64,000 nucleotides of DNA. It comes from CAYYWP01 sp050176585. GTDB lineage: Bacteria > Desulfobacterota > Binatia > HRBIN30 > CADEER01. The position numbers and the translations under genes were made by a program. The notes below the pieces were generated by a model. The model made no database searches, had not been told where the DNA came from, and saw only the letters and a list, made by a program, of their open reading frames with translations. Shown one piece after another: positions 17,762-26,726 of the stretch (the stretch's first letter is position 1; each line of letters begins with the position of its first letter). The stretch covers positions 1-64,000 of the forward strand of contig JBFXHX010000022.1 of assembly GCA_050176585.1 (NCBI GenBank). The letters run 5' to 3'.

Positions 17762-17801
17762 CGCGAGCCCACCGCCGGGTGGGCCGTGGGGAAGGGGAGC
17801 C

Positions 17802-20198
17802 ATGCATCGCCAGATTGCAGGGGTGTCGCTTGCGCTCGCGCTCGGGTTGCTGCCGGCTGATGCCGCGCTAGCGCAGGCGGCGACCGGTAGGTCCGCGGGA
17901 GCGAGCGTCGCCGAAGACGGGGGCACGTCCGAGCGAAAGACGACAGCGCCGGAGCGCCGCGGCACGGCCGGCGCGCGCGACGAACAACGCGGGCCGGGCG
18001 TGACCCGGCTGGAAGAGGTCGTCGTCGAGGCCGACAAACCGCAGTCAGCGGCCTCATCGAAGGTGATCCGCACGCGCGATTACGCGCTGCGCCCGCACTC
18101 GACGACACAGGAGATCCTCAACAACGTGCCCGGCTTGGTCGTCGTCCAGCACCAGGGCGGTGGAAAGGCCGTGCAGTATCTGATCCGCGGCTTCGACGCC
18201 GATCACGGGACCGACTTCGCGCTCTTCACCGATGGCGTACCCGTCAACATGGTCACGCACGGGCACGGGCAGGGGTATGCGGACATCAACTACCTGATCC
18301 CGGAGACCGTGCGAGACCTGCAATTGTTCAAAGGGCCGTACTTCGTCGAGCTCGGCGATTTCTCGCTCGCCGGGGCGCTGAAGATCGAAACCAAGGATGA
18401 GTTCCAGCAGAACTTCGCGCTGGCGGAAGGCGGCTCGTTCGACACGCAGCGCTACGTGCTCGGCGGCTCCGTGCCGCTCAGCTGGGCCAAGACCCTGCTG
18501 GCGGCCGAGGCATATTTCACCAATGGTCCATTTGAAAACCCGCAGCACTACGCGCGCTACAACGCCTTCGCGAAGTTGACGCTCACTCCCACGGCGGATC
18601 ACCGCCTCAGCTTTCTCGCGTCGGCGTACTCGGGCGACTGGGACGGCTCCGGTCAGATTCCGGCTCGCATCGTAGGCGATGGACCCGGCGAGATCAGCCG
18701 TTTTGGTTCGCTCGACCCCAGCGAAGGCGGGAAGACCGATCGCGAAACCCTGAGCGCGCAGTGGCGCTTCGAGCCGAGCACGGATGAGGAATGGTCAGCG
18801 CAGCTCTGGGGCAGCCATTACCATCTCCGGCTCTATTCGAACTTCACCTTCTTCCGCGACACCGGTTTGCGGTTCTACGTACCGCCGGGCACGAACCGGT
18901 TCGTCGACCGCTGTGCCGCTCTCGGCGGCGCGTGCCCGGCGCTGCCCGATCCCTCGATTCCACTGAACGCATTCGTCCCCGGCGACGGCATCGAGCAGGA
19001 CGACAGCCGCCTCCTGTGGGGCGGTTTTGCACAGTACAGCCGCTTCTGGACCCTCTCCGGCGTGCCCGGGCTCGGCGCTGTGCCGATGCAGACCGCCTTC
19101 GGCATCACTGCGCGCGGCGACGACATCGACCTCGCGCTGTGGCGTCAGGTCCGCCGCACACGCTTCCTCGAAGTTAACGCGGTGGCCGTGTACGAGCAGT
19201 CGATCAGCGGCTACTGGGGTCAGCAGATCTTTCTCACCGACTGGGCGCGGCTGACGGGCGGCGTGCGCGGCGACGTGTTTTTCTTCGACGTGCGAAATCG
19301 CCTGCCGCAGCAGAATCCCGACCCCAACTTCGCGCCGGTGCCGATCCAGGGCGATCGGACGGCGGGGCTGGCGAGCCCCAAGGCCAACCTCGTGCTCGGA
19401 CCATGGCACGGTACCGAGTACTACCTGAATTTCGGATACGGCTTTCACTCCAACGACGCGCGCAGCGTAGTTCTCACCGGAACCGATGGGCTCGTACAGG
19501 GATACGGATACGAGCTCGGCGCGCGCACGCGGCAGTTCGGTCGGCTCGACGCGGCCGCGGCGTTATGGCTGCTCGACCTCGACAGCGAGCTCGTCTTCTC
19601 GGGCGATGGCGGCAGCGTCGACGCGGAGATCGATCCCGTCACCGGCAACTTCGTCCCGGGTCCTCCGTCGCGCCGTTGGGGCGTCGATTTCGAGACCCGG
19701 TATCGGTTCACCGACTGGCTCTTCGCCGATTACGATCTCATGTGGGCCGACCCGCGCTTTCGCAACGGCGATGCAATACCGCTCGCGCCGACGTTGCTGA
19801 TGAACGGGGGGCTCACAGCGGATTTCTCCAACGGGTTTGCCGCCGCGTTCCGCTTGCGTTTTCTCGGCAATCGTCCCGCTGACGAGTCGCGCACACTGAC
19901 CGCCCAGGGGTATGCGCTGCTCGACCTGCTGCTGCGCTACCGGTGGCGAAACGTCGAAGCGTCGTTGGCGTTTCTCAATCTCACGGACACCGCCTGGCGC
20001 GAAGCGCAGTTCGCCGAATCGACCTGCGTAAACCAAATGCCCGGGCGCGATTACGCCGATCCCCCGGGCACGGGGCAACCGTGCCCGGCGCAAGGCAGTC
20101 GACCGTCGCAAATGGCATTCGCCGATGGCATCAATGGAATCGCATTCACGCCTGGCAGTCCGTTCGGCGTGCGCGCCGGATTGCAAATCTTCTTTTGA
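17802..20198 (+). CDS. TonB-dependent outer-membrane receptor (metal-type candidate)
   Basis: This 798-residue receptor has a signal peptide (LALALGLLPADAALAQ), a TonB-box candidate EEVVVEA at 71-77, a plug at about 85-210 and a beta-barrel ending in aromatic LQIFF. The plug carries IRGFDADHGTDFALFTDG followed by NMVTHGHGQGYAD, placing several histidines on the substrate side. It lies between the His-rich protein and a TonB-like gene, two genes before the MbnP-family gene. Metal or metal-chelate uptake is therefore the best reading, with copper favoured by the MbnP link; this is inference. Confidence 0.88.
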   Translation: MHRQIAGVSLALALGLLPADAALAQAATGRSAGASVAEDGGTSERKTTAPERRGTAGARDEQRGPGVTRLEEVVVEADKPQSAASSKVIRTRDYALRPHSTTQEILNNVPGLVVVQHQGGGKAVQYLIRGFDADHGTDFALFTDGVPVNMVTHGHGQGYADINYLIPETVRDLQLFKGPYFVELGDFSLAGALKIETKDEFQQNFALAEGGSFDTQRYVLGGSVPLSWAKTLLAAEAYFTNGPFENPQHYARYNAFAKLTLTPTADHRLSFLASAYSGDWDGSGQIPARIVGDGPGEISRFGSLDPSEGGKTDRETLSAQWRFEPSTDEEWSAQLWGSHYHLRLYSNFTFFRDTGLRFYVPPGTNRFVDRCAALGGACPALPDPSIPLNAFVPGDGIEQDDSRLLWGGFAQYSRFWTLSGVPGLGAVPMQTAFGITARGDDIDLALWRQVRRTRFLEVNAVAVYEQSISGYWGQQIFLTDWARLTGGVRGDVFFFDVRNRLPQQNPDPNFAPVPIQGDRTAGLASPKANLVLGPWHGTEYYLNFGYGFHSNDARSVVLTGTDGLVQGYGYELGARTRQFGRLDAAAALWLLDLDSELVFSGDGGSVDAEIDPVTGNFVPGPPSRRWGVDFETRYRFTDWLFADYDLMWADPRFRNGDAIPLAPTLLMNGGLTADFSNGFAAAFRLRFLGNRPADESRTLTAQGYALLDLLLRYRWRNVEASLAFLNLTDTAWREAQFAESTCVNQMPGRDYADPPGTGQPCPAQGSRPSQMAFADGINGIAFTPGSPFGVRAGLQIFF

Positions 20199-20204
20199 GT
20201 GGCC

Positions 20205-20938
20205 ATGCGGAATGTCGCCACCGGCGGCACGACCGGACGGAGAACAGCCGCCGCGGCGCTCGCATCGGCGCTCGTCCATGGCACGGTGTTGGGGATCTGC
20301 GCGATCACGGCGTTTCGCATCGCGGTGGACCCCGACCGAGTGATGATTCCGGTGAGCGTGCGCGAGCCCGCGCCTCCAGCGCCGCCGGCGGACGGTGCTG
20401 CGCACGCGCTCACGACGGCGCCCCGGCCCATACCCGCTCCGCCGCCCATGCCGGTGCCGCGGCGCCCGCGGCTGGAGCCGACACCCGAAGCGCTCGCGCC
20501 GACGCGCCCGGCCCCCACCGCCCGGGTGCTCCCACCGGCGCCCCGGGAAGAACCAGGCCCCGAGCCAGCGGCGGCAGTAGCCGCCGGCGGCCGTGGGCAG
20601 AGCACAGCACCGGATGACGGCCGCGCCGGCTCCGGGGTCGACAGAGCATTTCGCCTCGATCAGGTCGCCGTGCCCCCCGCGATACTGAAAGCCGTGCAAC
20701 CGGCGTATCCCGCGGCGGCGCGGCAACGCGGGCAGGAAGGCATCGTGATCGTTCAGGCGATCATCGATCGCGCCGGCGCGATCGAATACGACAGCTGCGC
20801 GTAATGGAGTCGCGCCCGCCGTTCGATGCTGCCGCGCTGGACGCGTTCCGGCGCTGGCGCTTCAAGCCAGGGCGCGACGACCGGGGCGAGGCGGTGCGAG
20901 TGGTGATCGAGCAGCCGATCCGCTTCCGGCTCCGTTGA
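20205..20938 (+). pseudogene. TonB-like protein split by a frameshift
   Basis: The first frame encodes an N-terminal membrane anchor, a Pro-rich periplasmic linker (PRPIPAPPPMPVPRRPRL) and the start of a TonB C-terminal domain (QPAYPAAARQRGQEGIVIVQ), then stops at 20804. The missing end of that domain continues in the -1 frame: AAALDAFRRWRFKPG and QPIRFRLR, ending at 20938. The shift lies near 20790. Stop and next ATG overlap as TAATG, but the second piece is only 44 residues and makes no sense alone. No slippery heptamer is evident. Either an assembly indel or a broken gene is likely; the receptor upstream may use the other TonB. Confidence 0.8.
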
Positions 20939-21031
20939 GGGGACGCCATCGGCTCCCGCGCCACTGCGAGGGCGTGGCCGTGGGCATCCAAAGTTGACTT
21001 TAGACGAGGGGGGCGACAGGCTCGTAGTCCG

Positions 21032-21496
21032 ATGCGCGCTTGGATCGATTTCACCACGCCACTCGAACGCGCCGATCGTCCCGTGCAGCGGTATCGCCGT
21101 GCGATCGCCATCGCGCTTGTGCTGGTGTTGACGACCGCTCCGCTGGCGGGCGCGATGCATCCCGGCTGCGACATCTGTCCGCGCGACTGTCCGATGCATG
21201 AACATTCACACGAGTACGAGGGCGCCCGAGATCATCCGCCAGCGCACCTGAAGTGTCACAACGCGCCCTCCGCACCGGCGCAGGAGCGCGAGTCGAGAAC
21301 CGGGCAGCCGCAGTTCACTCGAGCGGCATGTGAAACGCACGCCATCATCGCCATAGCGCTCGCACCCGTGATCTTGCCGGATGACGCCGGCTGGGGCGTG
21401 ACGGCGCGCTCTACGCGTTCCGACCAGGGCAACCTCTCTGTGCGCGGTCGCACCGGCGATCCGCCCGACAAGCCCCCACCCATCCCAGCCGCCTGA
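21032..21496 (+). CDS. small Cys/His-rich exported protein
   Basis: The 154-residue product has one hydrophobic signal-like segment (AIAIALVLVLTTAPLAGA) and then a compact cluster of potential metal ligands at 43-76: HPGCDICPRDCPMHEHSH, followed by H68, H72, C75 and H76, with C100 further on. The cluster includes CDIC, a motif repeated at the mature N terminus of the next protein. I know of no named family. Position between TonB and an outer-membrane barrel, just ahead of an MbnP-family gene, suggests metal binding in the periplasm. Start support is weak. Confidence 0.55.
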   Translation: MRAWIDFTTPLERADRPVQRYRRAIAIALVLVLTTAPLAGAMHPGCDICPRDCPMHEHSHEYEGARDHPPAHLKCHNAPSAPAQERESRTGQPQFTRAACETHAIIAIALAPVILPDDAGWGVTARSTRSDQGNLSVRGRTGDPPDKPPPIPAA

Positions 21497-21620
21497 CCAG
21501 GCTTCCCGCCCTGGCACGCGGCACTCGCGCTCCCAATGCGCGCGGTGACGCGCTTCGCCACAATTCCAATGTGTTCTCCCCGACCGCTGGCCGCGCGCGC
21601 GGCCAGCGGCGGAGGTGTGC

Positions 21621-22721
21621 ATGTCATTCGCGAACATAGCTCGCGCGGCGCGGGGCTGTATCGGCCCCCGCCGGCGCTGGAGTGGTTTGGCCGCGTTCAT
21701 CGCGCTGGCCGGCGCGCGCGCTTCTGCGTGCGACATCTGCAGCGTCTACACCCCCACCGACGTCGTCTACACCACCACCGAAATGCGTGAGGACCAGATC
21801 GGCATTTATGCGGGTCTCGCGGAGCAGTTCACCGCCTTCCGCACGTTGAAGCGGAACGGAGAAACCGTCGCGAATCCCGCCGGCGAGCGGCTGAACAGCT
21901 CCATCAGCCAGCTGGTCCTGGGCTATGACTTTCATCCCCGGGTCGGCGTGCAACTGAACGTACCGATCATCGCGCGCTGGTTCCGGCGGGTGACCGAGGA
22001 CGGCGTCGAAAACGGCGACGTGAGCGGTTTCGGGGACCTCTCGCTGGTGCTGACCGGAAAGCCCTTCAGCTGGCGCAGCGTGGACAGCGTCGCGCACGCG
22101 ACCGTGCTGGGCGGGCTCAAGTTGCCCAGCGGCGACCCCGACGAGATCGGGGAGGAGGTGGAGCCCGATCGCTGCATCCCGTTTCCCGACCCCACCGCCT
22201 GCCTGCAGCGCGTCCACGTGCCCAATCACCTGCACCCTCATCACCAAAACGGCGCGCCGAGCGGCATCCACGGGCACGATCTCGCGCTCGGCTCCGGCTC
22301 GGTGGACGGCATCGTCGGCGCCCAGGTGTTCGGCAGCTGGCGGCGGCTCTTCGCCACCGCGTCGGTGCAGTACGCCATCCGCGGCACCGGGGCGTTCGAT
22401 TATCGGTACGCCGATGATCTCACGTTCGATGCCGGGCCGGGTCTCTATCTGCTGACCGGCCCTGACTGGCTCGGGGCACCGTATGCACTCCGCGCCCAGG
22501 TGCTCTTCGCGGGTGAGACGAAGGGGACGGATTCCATCGATGGCCAGCGCGTCGGCGACACCGGATTCACGGGCCTCTATCTCGGGCCCGCTATCGGCTT
22601 CGCCTGGGGCACGCGCCTGAGCGCCGGTTTTGCCGCCGAGCTCCCGGTCCTGACGCACACGACCGGACTGCAAATCGTCCCCGAGTACCGCCTGCTCGGC
22701 GCATTCACTTGGCGCTTTTGA
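21621..22721 (+). CDS. outer-membrane beta-barrel protein with N-terminal CDIC motif
   Basis: This 366-residue protein has a signal peptide ending ARASA before C37, so the mature chain starts CDICSVYTPTDVVY. The rest shows alternating beta-strand patterns of a transport-type barrel (QLVLGYDFHPRVGVQLNVPI, GFGDLSLVLTGKPF, closing GAFTWRF). A loop near residue 205 is histidine-rich (HVPNHLHPHHQNGAPSGIHG). The ATG after GGAGGTGTGC was chosen over a GTG six bases earlier. It resembles the MetA-pathway/alginate-type transporter barrels in outline only. Its place before the MbnP gene suggests a metal channel or sensor; function unproven. Confidence 0.7.
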   Translation: MSFANIARAARGCIGPRRRWSGLAAFIALAGARASACDICSVYTPTDVVYTTTEMREDQIGIYAGLAEQFTAFRTLKRNGETVANPAGERLNSSISQLVLGYDFHPRVGVQLNVPIIARWFRRVTEDGVENGDVSGFGDLSLVLTGKPFSWRSVDSVAHATVLGGLKLPSGDPDEIGEEVEPDRCIPFPDPTACLQRVHVPNHLHPHHQNGAPSGIHGHDLALGSGSVDGIVGAQVFGSWRRLFATASVQYAIRGTGAFDYRYADDLTFDAGPGLYLLTGPDWLGAPYALRAQVLFAGETKGTDSIDGQRVGDTGFTGLYLGPAIGFAWGTRLSAGFAAELPVLTHTTGLQIVPEYRLLGAFTWRF

Positions 22722-22790
22722 CGGCCTCGCGCGCGTTGACACAACTGCGACATCCCTTTGAACTCGACATATGGACGGCATGGAGGAAGC

Positions 22791-24260
22791 ATGAAGTACT
22801 TCGGATCTCTCGCCTTGGGGGCCGCCCTGCTCGCCGCTCATCCGGCTGCAGCCGACGAGGAGCTGCCCGCCGGTTTGGACAACAACGGCCAGTGCGTCGG
22901 CGATGCGAACGGCGATGCCACGATCCTCATCAACGAAATCATCCAAGCGGTGAACAACGCGCTGAGCGGCTGCCCGAGGCGACCGGTCGCAATCGAGTTC
23001 CGCGCCATGGTCGGCGATGAGGCATTCGCGTGCAGCACCGCATACGACGGCATCGGCACCGCCAGCTCCCAGTTCGTTCCCGCTGACTGGCGCATGTTCG
23101 TTCACGACCTGCGGCTGGTCGCACCGGACGGCACCGAAGCCCCGGTCGAGCTGGTGCAGGACGAAGCCTGGCAATATCAGAACGTCGCGCTGCTGGACTT
23201 CGAGGACGGCAGCGGGCCCTGCCAGGCCTTCGGCAATGCGGAGACGAATACCATGGTGCGCGGCAGCGTACCCGCCGGGGTATACACTGGCATCAAGTTC
23301 CGCCTGGGTCTGCCCTTCGACCTGAATCACGGCAACGCCTCGACGGCGCCGGCGCCGCTCGGCACGACCGCCATGTTCTGGAATTGGCAATCGGGTTACA
23401 AGTTCCTCCGCATCGACACCGCAGACGACAAGTTCCGCATTCATCTCGGCAGCACCGGCTGCGACGGCCCGGGGCCGAGCCGGCCGCCGGACAGCTGCGC
23501 GGCGCCGAATCGAGCGGCGATCGCGCTCAGCGGCTTCGACCCGCAGCGCGCCGTCGTCGTGGCCGATCTCCGCGCGCTGCTCGCAGAGAGCAACGTGGAC
23601 GCGAACGAGCCGGACACGCCGCCCGGCTGCATGTCCGGTCCGCTCGATGACGATTGCGCGCCGCTGTTCCGCGCTCTCGGCTTGAGCTTCCCGGAAGGAC
23701 AACCGACAGATGATCAGCAGTTTTTTCGCGTAGCCTCCAAAGAGGAGCACCAGTCGGCGCACGTCGAGATACTCGTCGGGTCCTCGTCACACGGCCGTGG
23801 AACACTCGTCGCGCTGCCGCAGTTCGATATCGAGCAGCCGATCCCGCTCTTCTTCGACACCTGCTTCGACGGTGTCGGAGTGAACTGCGACAGCGGCACC
23901 CGCCTCTTCAGCGCGGTCAACCCCGGATTCACGGCAATCCAGAATAACGAGCCGAGCCCGCCGGCGCATCCGCTCGCCGACGGTACCGCGATCGAGCTGC
24001 ACCTCGATGCGGTCAGCGACGGGTTGAGCTTCAAGCTCGGCGACGCGATCCTGGCACAACCCGGCGACCGAGCATTGCTGGGTGAAGGCGCCACGTTCCA
24101 CGCTGATGTCGAGACACAACTGACGCTGCCGGGCGGAGGCGCACCGAGCGGCACGTACTCGGCGACATTCCGACTGATCACCGGTACGGCGCCATATAGC
24201 AGCTCGGATACGCCGTTTACGTTGCACTTCACGCCGCTCCGGAGCGGACACGCCGATTGA
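22791..24260 (+). CDS. mbnP: MbnP-family (metallo-mystery pair four-Cys) protein with dockerin-like module
   Basis: This 489-residue protein has a signal peptide, a dockerin-like loop at about 37-61 (GDANGDATILINEI) and then an MbnP/AZL_007920-type domain at 65-313. Diagnostic segments are ACSTAYDGIG, NVALLDFEDGSGPC, GLPFDLNHG, MFWNWQSGYKFLRID, HLGSTGC and CMSGPLDDDCAPLF. In Methylosinus, MbnP binds copper through a tryptophan that the diheme enzyme MbnH converts to kynurenine. No MbnH or CxxCH protein is seen in this window. Residues 320-489 are an extra C-terminal domain of unknown type. A GGAGG site before ATG 22791 fixes the start. Confidence 0.88.
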   Translation: MKYFGSLALGAALLAAHPAAADEELPAGLDNNGQCVGDANGDATILINEIIQAVNNALSGCPRRPVAIEFRAMVGDEAFACSTAYDGIGTASSQFVPADWRMFVHDLRLVAPDGTEAPVELVQDEAWQYQNVALLDFEDGSGPCQAFGNAETNTMVRGSVPAGVYTGIKFRLGLPFDLNHGNASTAPAPLGTTAMFWNWQSGYKFLRIDTADDKFRIHLGSTGCDGPGPSRPPDSCAAPNRAAIALSGFDPQRAVVVADLRALLAESNVDANEPDTPPGCMSGPLDDDCAPLFRALGLSFPEGQPTDDQQFFRVASKEEHQSAHVEILVGSSSHGRGTLVALPQFDIEQPIPLFFDTCFDGVGVNCDSGTRLFSAVNPGFTAIQNNEPSPPAHPLADGTAIELHLDAVSDGLSFKLGDAILAQPGDRALLGEGATFHADVETQLTLPGGGAPSGTYSATFRLITGTAPYSSSDTPFTLHFTPLRSGHAD

Positions 24261-24450
24261 GCTCGAACGCGTGTGCTGCGCGCAATCCGATCGCCGCTCT
24301 CGAGCGTAAAGAATATGGCGGGAGAATGGGCGAAAGGGTGGCCTCCACGATCGGCAACGCACACGACGGCGTCGCTTGTGAGTGGACGGAGAACACCGAT
24401 CGGCCCGTTTCCGCTACCTGCGCTGGTGCCCCCGCCAGCGCGTCCCGGGC

Positions 24451-24489
24451 GAGCACCCCGCACTCCCCCCCGCGGGGTGCTCGTTTTAT
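24451..24489 (+). terminator. intrinsic terminator after the MbnP gene
   Basis: GAGCACCCCGC and its exact complement GCGGGGTGCTC (24451-24461 and 24472-24482) form an 11-bp stem with a 10-base loop, followed by GTTTTAT. This is the clearest intrinsic terminator in the window. It probably ends the metal-locus transcript. Its 3' arm contains the GTG that would start the next gene. Confidence 0.8.
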
Positions 24490-25226
24490 CTGCTGACGCA
24501 GTCCGGAGCCGCGCCGGCGCCAAGTCGCTCCGGAGCGCCGCGGTCGTGCTCGCCTGGACCGCCGCTCTGCTCTCCCGGGCGCTCGCCGAAGCGCCGCCCG
24601 CGTCGGCGTTCTCACCGTGGTTCAGCGAACGCGACGTGGAGGTGCGGATTGCACGCGCGACCGATGGCTGGCCGTGGATTCAGGCAGTTGGCATCGTCGA
24701 AGAGGCGGCCGACACGCTCGCCGCGCGTCTGACCGATTGGGCCGCGTACCCCGCGCTCTTCAAGCCGGCGCTGCGCCATGTGGCGGTGCTCGAGCAGCGA
24801 CCGGGCCATGCGCGCCTGCACATGGTATGGCGCGTGCCGTTTCCGTTTCGCGATCGCGACGGCATCGTGCGCTATCGCGCGGCGCGCAAACCGCACGGCA
24901 CATGGCACATCGACTGGCGCGATGATGTCCGGCCCGGCGACCCGGCAACCGGGGTCCGCATCGCGGCCATCGAGGGATCGACGGTGATCGAGCCGATCAC
25001 CGTCGCACGCTCCCGCGTGACCTATCGGTACCTGGGAGACCTGGGCGGGGATTTCGGCACGCACCTCAACGAACGCGCCTGGCGGGCCGAGTCCCTGCAC
25101 TATTTCAAGTCGCTACGCACGGCAGCGCCGGCCGAGCCCCGGCCGGAAAATGAACCTGCAGCACGCCGTGCACCTCATCGGGTGTCGACCGTTCGCGGCG
25201 CGGTCGAAAGTGGCTCAGGGAAGTAA
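24477..25226 (+). CDS. START/SRPBCC-like exported protein
   Basis: About 249 residues. After a signal-like segment (RSAAVVLAWTAALLSRALA) the chain follows a START-domain pattern: LTDWAAYPALFKPALRHVAVL, a PFPFRDRDGIVRYRA segment and a C-terminal helix (TYRYLGDLGGDFGTHLNERA). Such exported START-like proteins bind hydrophobic ligands; the ligand is unknown. The start is unclear. GTG 24477 sits inside the terminator stem, GTG 24546 is the next option, and ATGs upstream of the terminator would add a low-complexity leader. Downstream is a region of decayed genes. Confidence 0.6.
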   Translation: MLVLSADAVRSRAGAKSLRSAAVVLAWTAALLSRALAEAPPASAFSPWFSERDVEVRIARATDGWPWIQAVGIVEEAADTLAARLTDWAAYPALFKPALRHVAVLEQRPGHARLHMVWRVPFPFRDRDGIVRYRAARKPHGTWHIDWRDDVRPGDPATGVRIAAIEGSTVIEPITVARSRVTYRYLGDLGGDFGTHLNERAWRAESLHYFKSLRTAAPAEPRPENEPAARRAPHRVSTVRGAVESGSGK

Positions 25227-25394
25227 CCACGCCTCGGGCGCTGCCCGGCCGGCCGCGCGGCCAAGGCGGCCGCCGGATGGATCGCCGATGTGGAAGCGCG
25301 TTCAGAGTAACGGGCCCGTCTGCGTGGACGACCACCGGATGTCCCAGCACCGGAGCCACACACCCGCGCTTGCAAGTCGCCATTGGCGCCCGAG

Positions 25395-25530
25395 TCACAC
25401 GCGCCACAGGTGCGCGCGCAACAGCCAGTCGGGGTTGGGCTTGGCGATGGCGCCGAACAGGTAGACCACCGCGACTGGAATCGGAGCAGGTCAACCGCCC
25501 ACGCCGGTGCGCTGGAGCGCGCGAGGGCAA
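25395..25530 (-). pseudogene. remnant of an HTTM (gamma-carboxylase-like) membrane protein
   Basis: In two minus-strand frames the sequence reads PAWAVDLLRFQ and then VYLFGAIAKPNPDWLLRAHL. Together these match the conserved helix of HTTM/vitamin K-dependent carboxylase-like proteins, in which a Leu-Leu-Arg-Phe-Gln segment leads into an AKLNPDWL motif. The frame change between the two and the stop at 25395 show that the gene is broken. The rest of the domain cannot be followed. Low confidence because the match is short. Confidence 0.4.
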
Positions 25531-26051
25531 CCGCCAAGCGTCGGACGGAAACGACCCGGCCGGCCGGGACGACCACCGCGTTGCCATGACCACCGCGCGC
25601 GGCGCGACGCGCACACTTCCCGCGCCGCGCTGTTCGTTCAGCGCGGCGAACGCGGTCAGCGTGGCCTGCCCACTCGCCGCGCGGGTCCGGCCCAGATCCC
25701 GCCATCGAACGGCACGGGGATGGCGAAGATCGCCGTACGCGCGGCTTCCATGCCATTGAACGCGGCGCGGTCATTGCCGGCTTCGTCCGCTGCCCAAGCG
25801 TCAGGAACCGCGGGCACATGGGTGACGCGCAGCTCCGCGGCGGCGCACAAATGCGCGCCGCGCCTGATTCGCGGCCGTGCCGCTCCCGTCGTTCACATAG
25901 TCGGTGAACGGGCGGGCGCCGGGCCCGCATCGAGGGGTCCTGCTCCCCGAGCCGGAACGATGGCGTGCCACCGACTCGCTCTTGGCTTCGTTCAGCTCGA
26001 TCGGCGATGCACCCGATCCGGCGCTTGACACAAGTCTCACAGAATGAAAAT
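25531..26051. other. region with no intact gene
   Basis: No frame is convincingly coding on either strand. Minus-strand pieces such as TDYVNDGSGTAANQARRA and AFNGMEAARTAIFAIPVPFD look protein-like but lie in different frames, so this may be the decayed continuation of a gene I cannot name. Composition is lower in coding character than the neighbours. Confidence 0.4.
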
Positions 26052-26070
26052 GATACTGAAAATCGTTTTC
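26052..26070 (+). promoter_or_regulatory. Fur box upstream of the decayed porin gene
   Basis: GATACTGAAAATCGTTTTC matches the 19-bp Fur consensus GATAATGATAATCATTATC at 15 positions. It lies 38 bases before the ATG at 26109, a normal operator position. AT-rich sequence around it contrasts with the GC-rich surroundings. Confidence 0.75.
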
Positions 26071-26108
26071 AAAATTTGCCGACACGCACGACGATGAGGA
26101 GGGGCAGG

Positions 26109-26640
26109 ATGCGACGAGTGGGACCGGTAGCCACCAGCTCGGCCCCCCCGGCGCTGCGAGCTCGCGCCCGAGTGGCCGATGGGCGGCTTCGCGGTACGTC
26201 GGCGATCTGGGGCCCGGACGACAGTTTCGACAACGAGGACATCGGCTTCCGCAAAGTCGGCGTGTTCACGCAGTCGTACGGACTGCACACCGAAGTGCTC
26301 ACGCGGAGCTTGGAATTCCGGGCGCTCCACACCACGGTGCCGATCGACGGCGCCGCCATCCTCAGCCAGGACAGGTGCATCCAGAGCCGGACCGGCGGGC
26401 AACCCATCGGCAAGGTTATGCTCGGCGCGTACTTCGAAGCGGCGTCTTGGCGCACCGCGGAGTCCTCCCAGTACCCCCCTCGCCTCGTGGTGCCGATATT
26501 CGTGGCTCGACACCGACTACAAGGTGGCGTCCGGGTTGAGCCGCGACGCGCGCGCGGCGCGACTTCGATGAGTTCGGCCTGCAGTACAAGCCAATCCTAG
26601 ATCGTATCGAAAGCGGACCACCATATTCAGGACGCCCAGG
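26109..26640 (+). pseudogene. decayed outer-membrane porin-like gene
   Basis: The ATG follows a strong GAGGAGG site. Successive pieces of a porin barrel then appear in three different frames: LEFRALHTTVPIDGAAILSQD and IGKVMLGAYFEAA in the first, YSWLDTDYKVASGLSRDARA in the second, and DFDEFGLQYKPILDRI in the third. This order matches phosphate-selective-porin-like barrels, in which a short aromatic strand precedes a conserved YKP strand. At least two frameshifts and loss of much of the N-terminal barrel indicate a pseudogene. The Fur box upstream suggests that it once served iron-limited growth. Confidence 0.6.
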
Positions 26641-26726
26641 ATGGCCTGCTCCCAATCCCGGGTTGGCGGCCGATTCATCTTCTGACCCGGTCCAAAAACC
26701 CGGGCACTCGCGAACTGGAGATCATC

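Noticed and set aside
20780..20810. Programmed ribosomal frameshift in tonB
   Set aside because: No slippery heptamer or clear stimulatory hairpin was found; an indel error or broken gene is simpler.
21624..23762. A 712-codon open frame on the minus strand
   Set aside because: It mirrors the CDIC barrel and MbnP genes, both with strong ribosome sites and domains on the plus strand.
17165..24260. A methanobactin precursor peptide gene near mbnP
   Set aside because: No short frame with the leader and Cys-rich core of MbnA, and no MbnB or MbnC, was found in the window.
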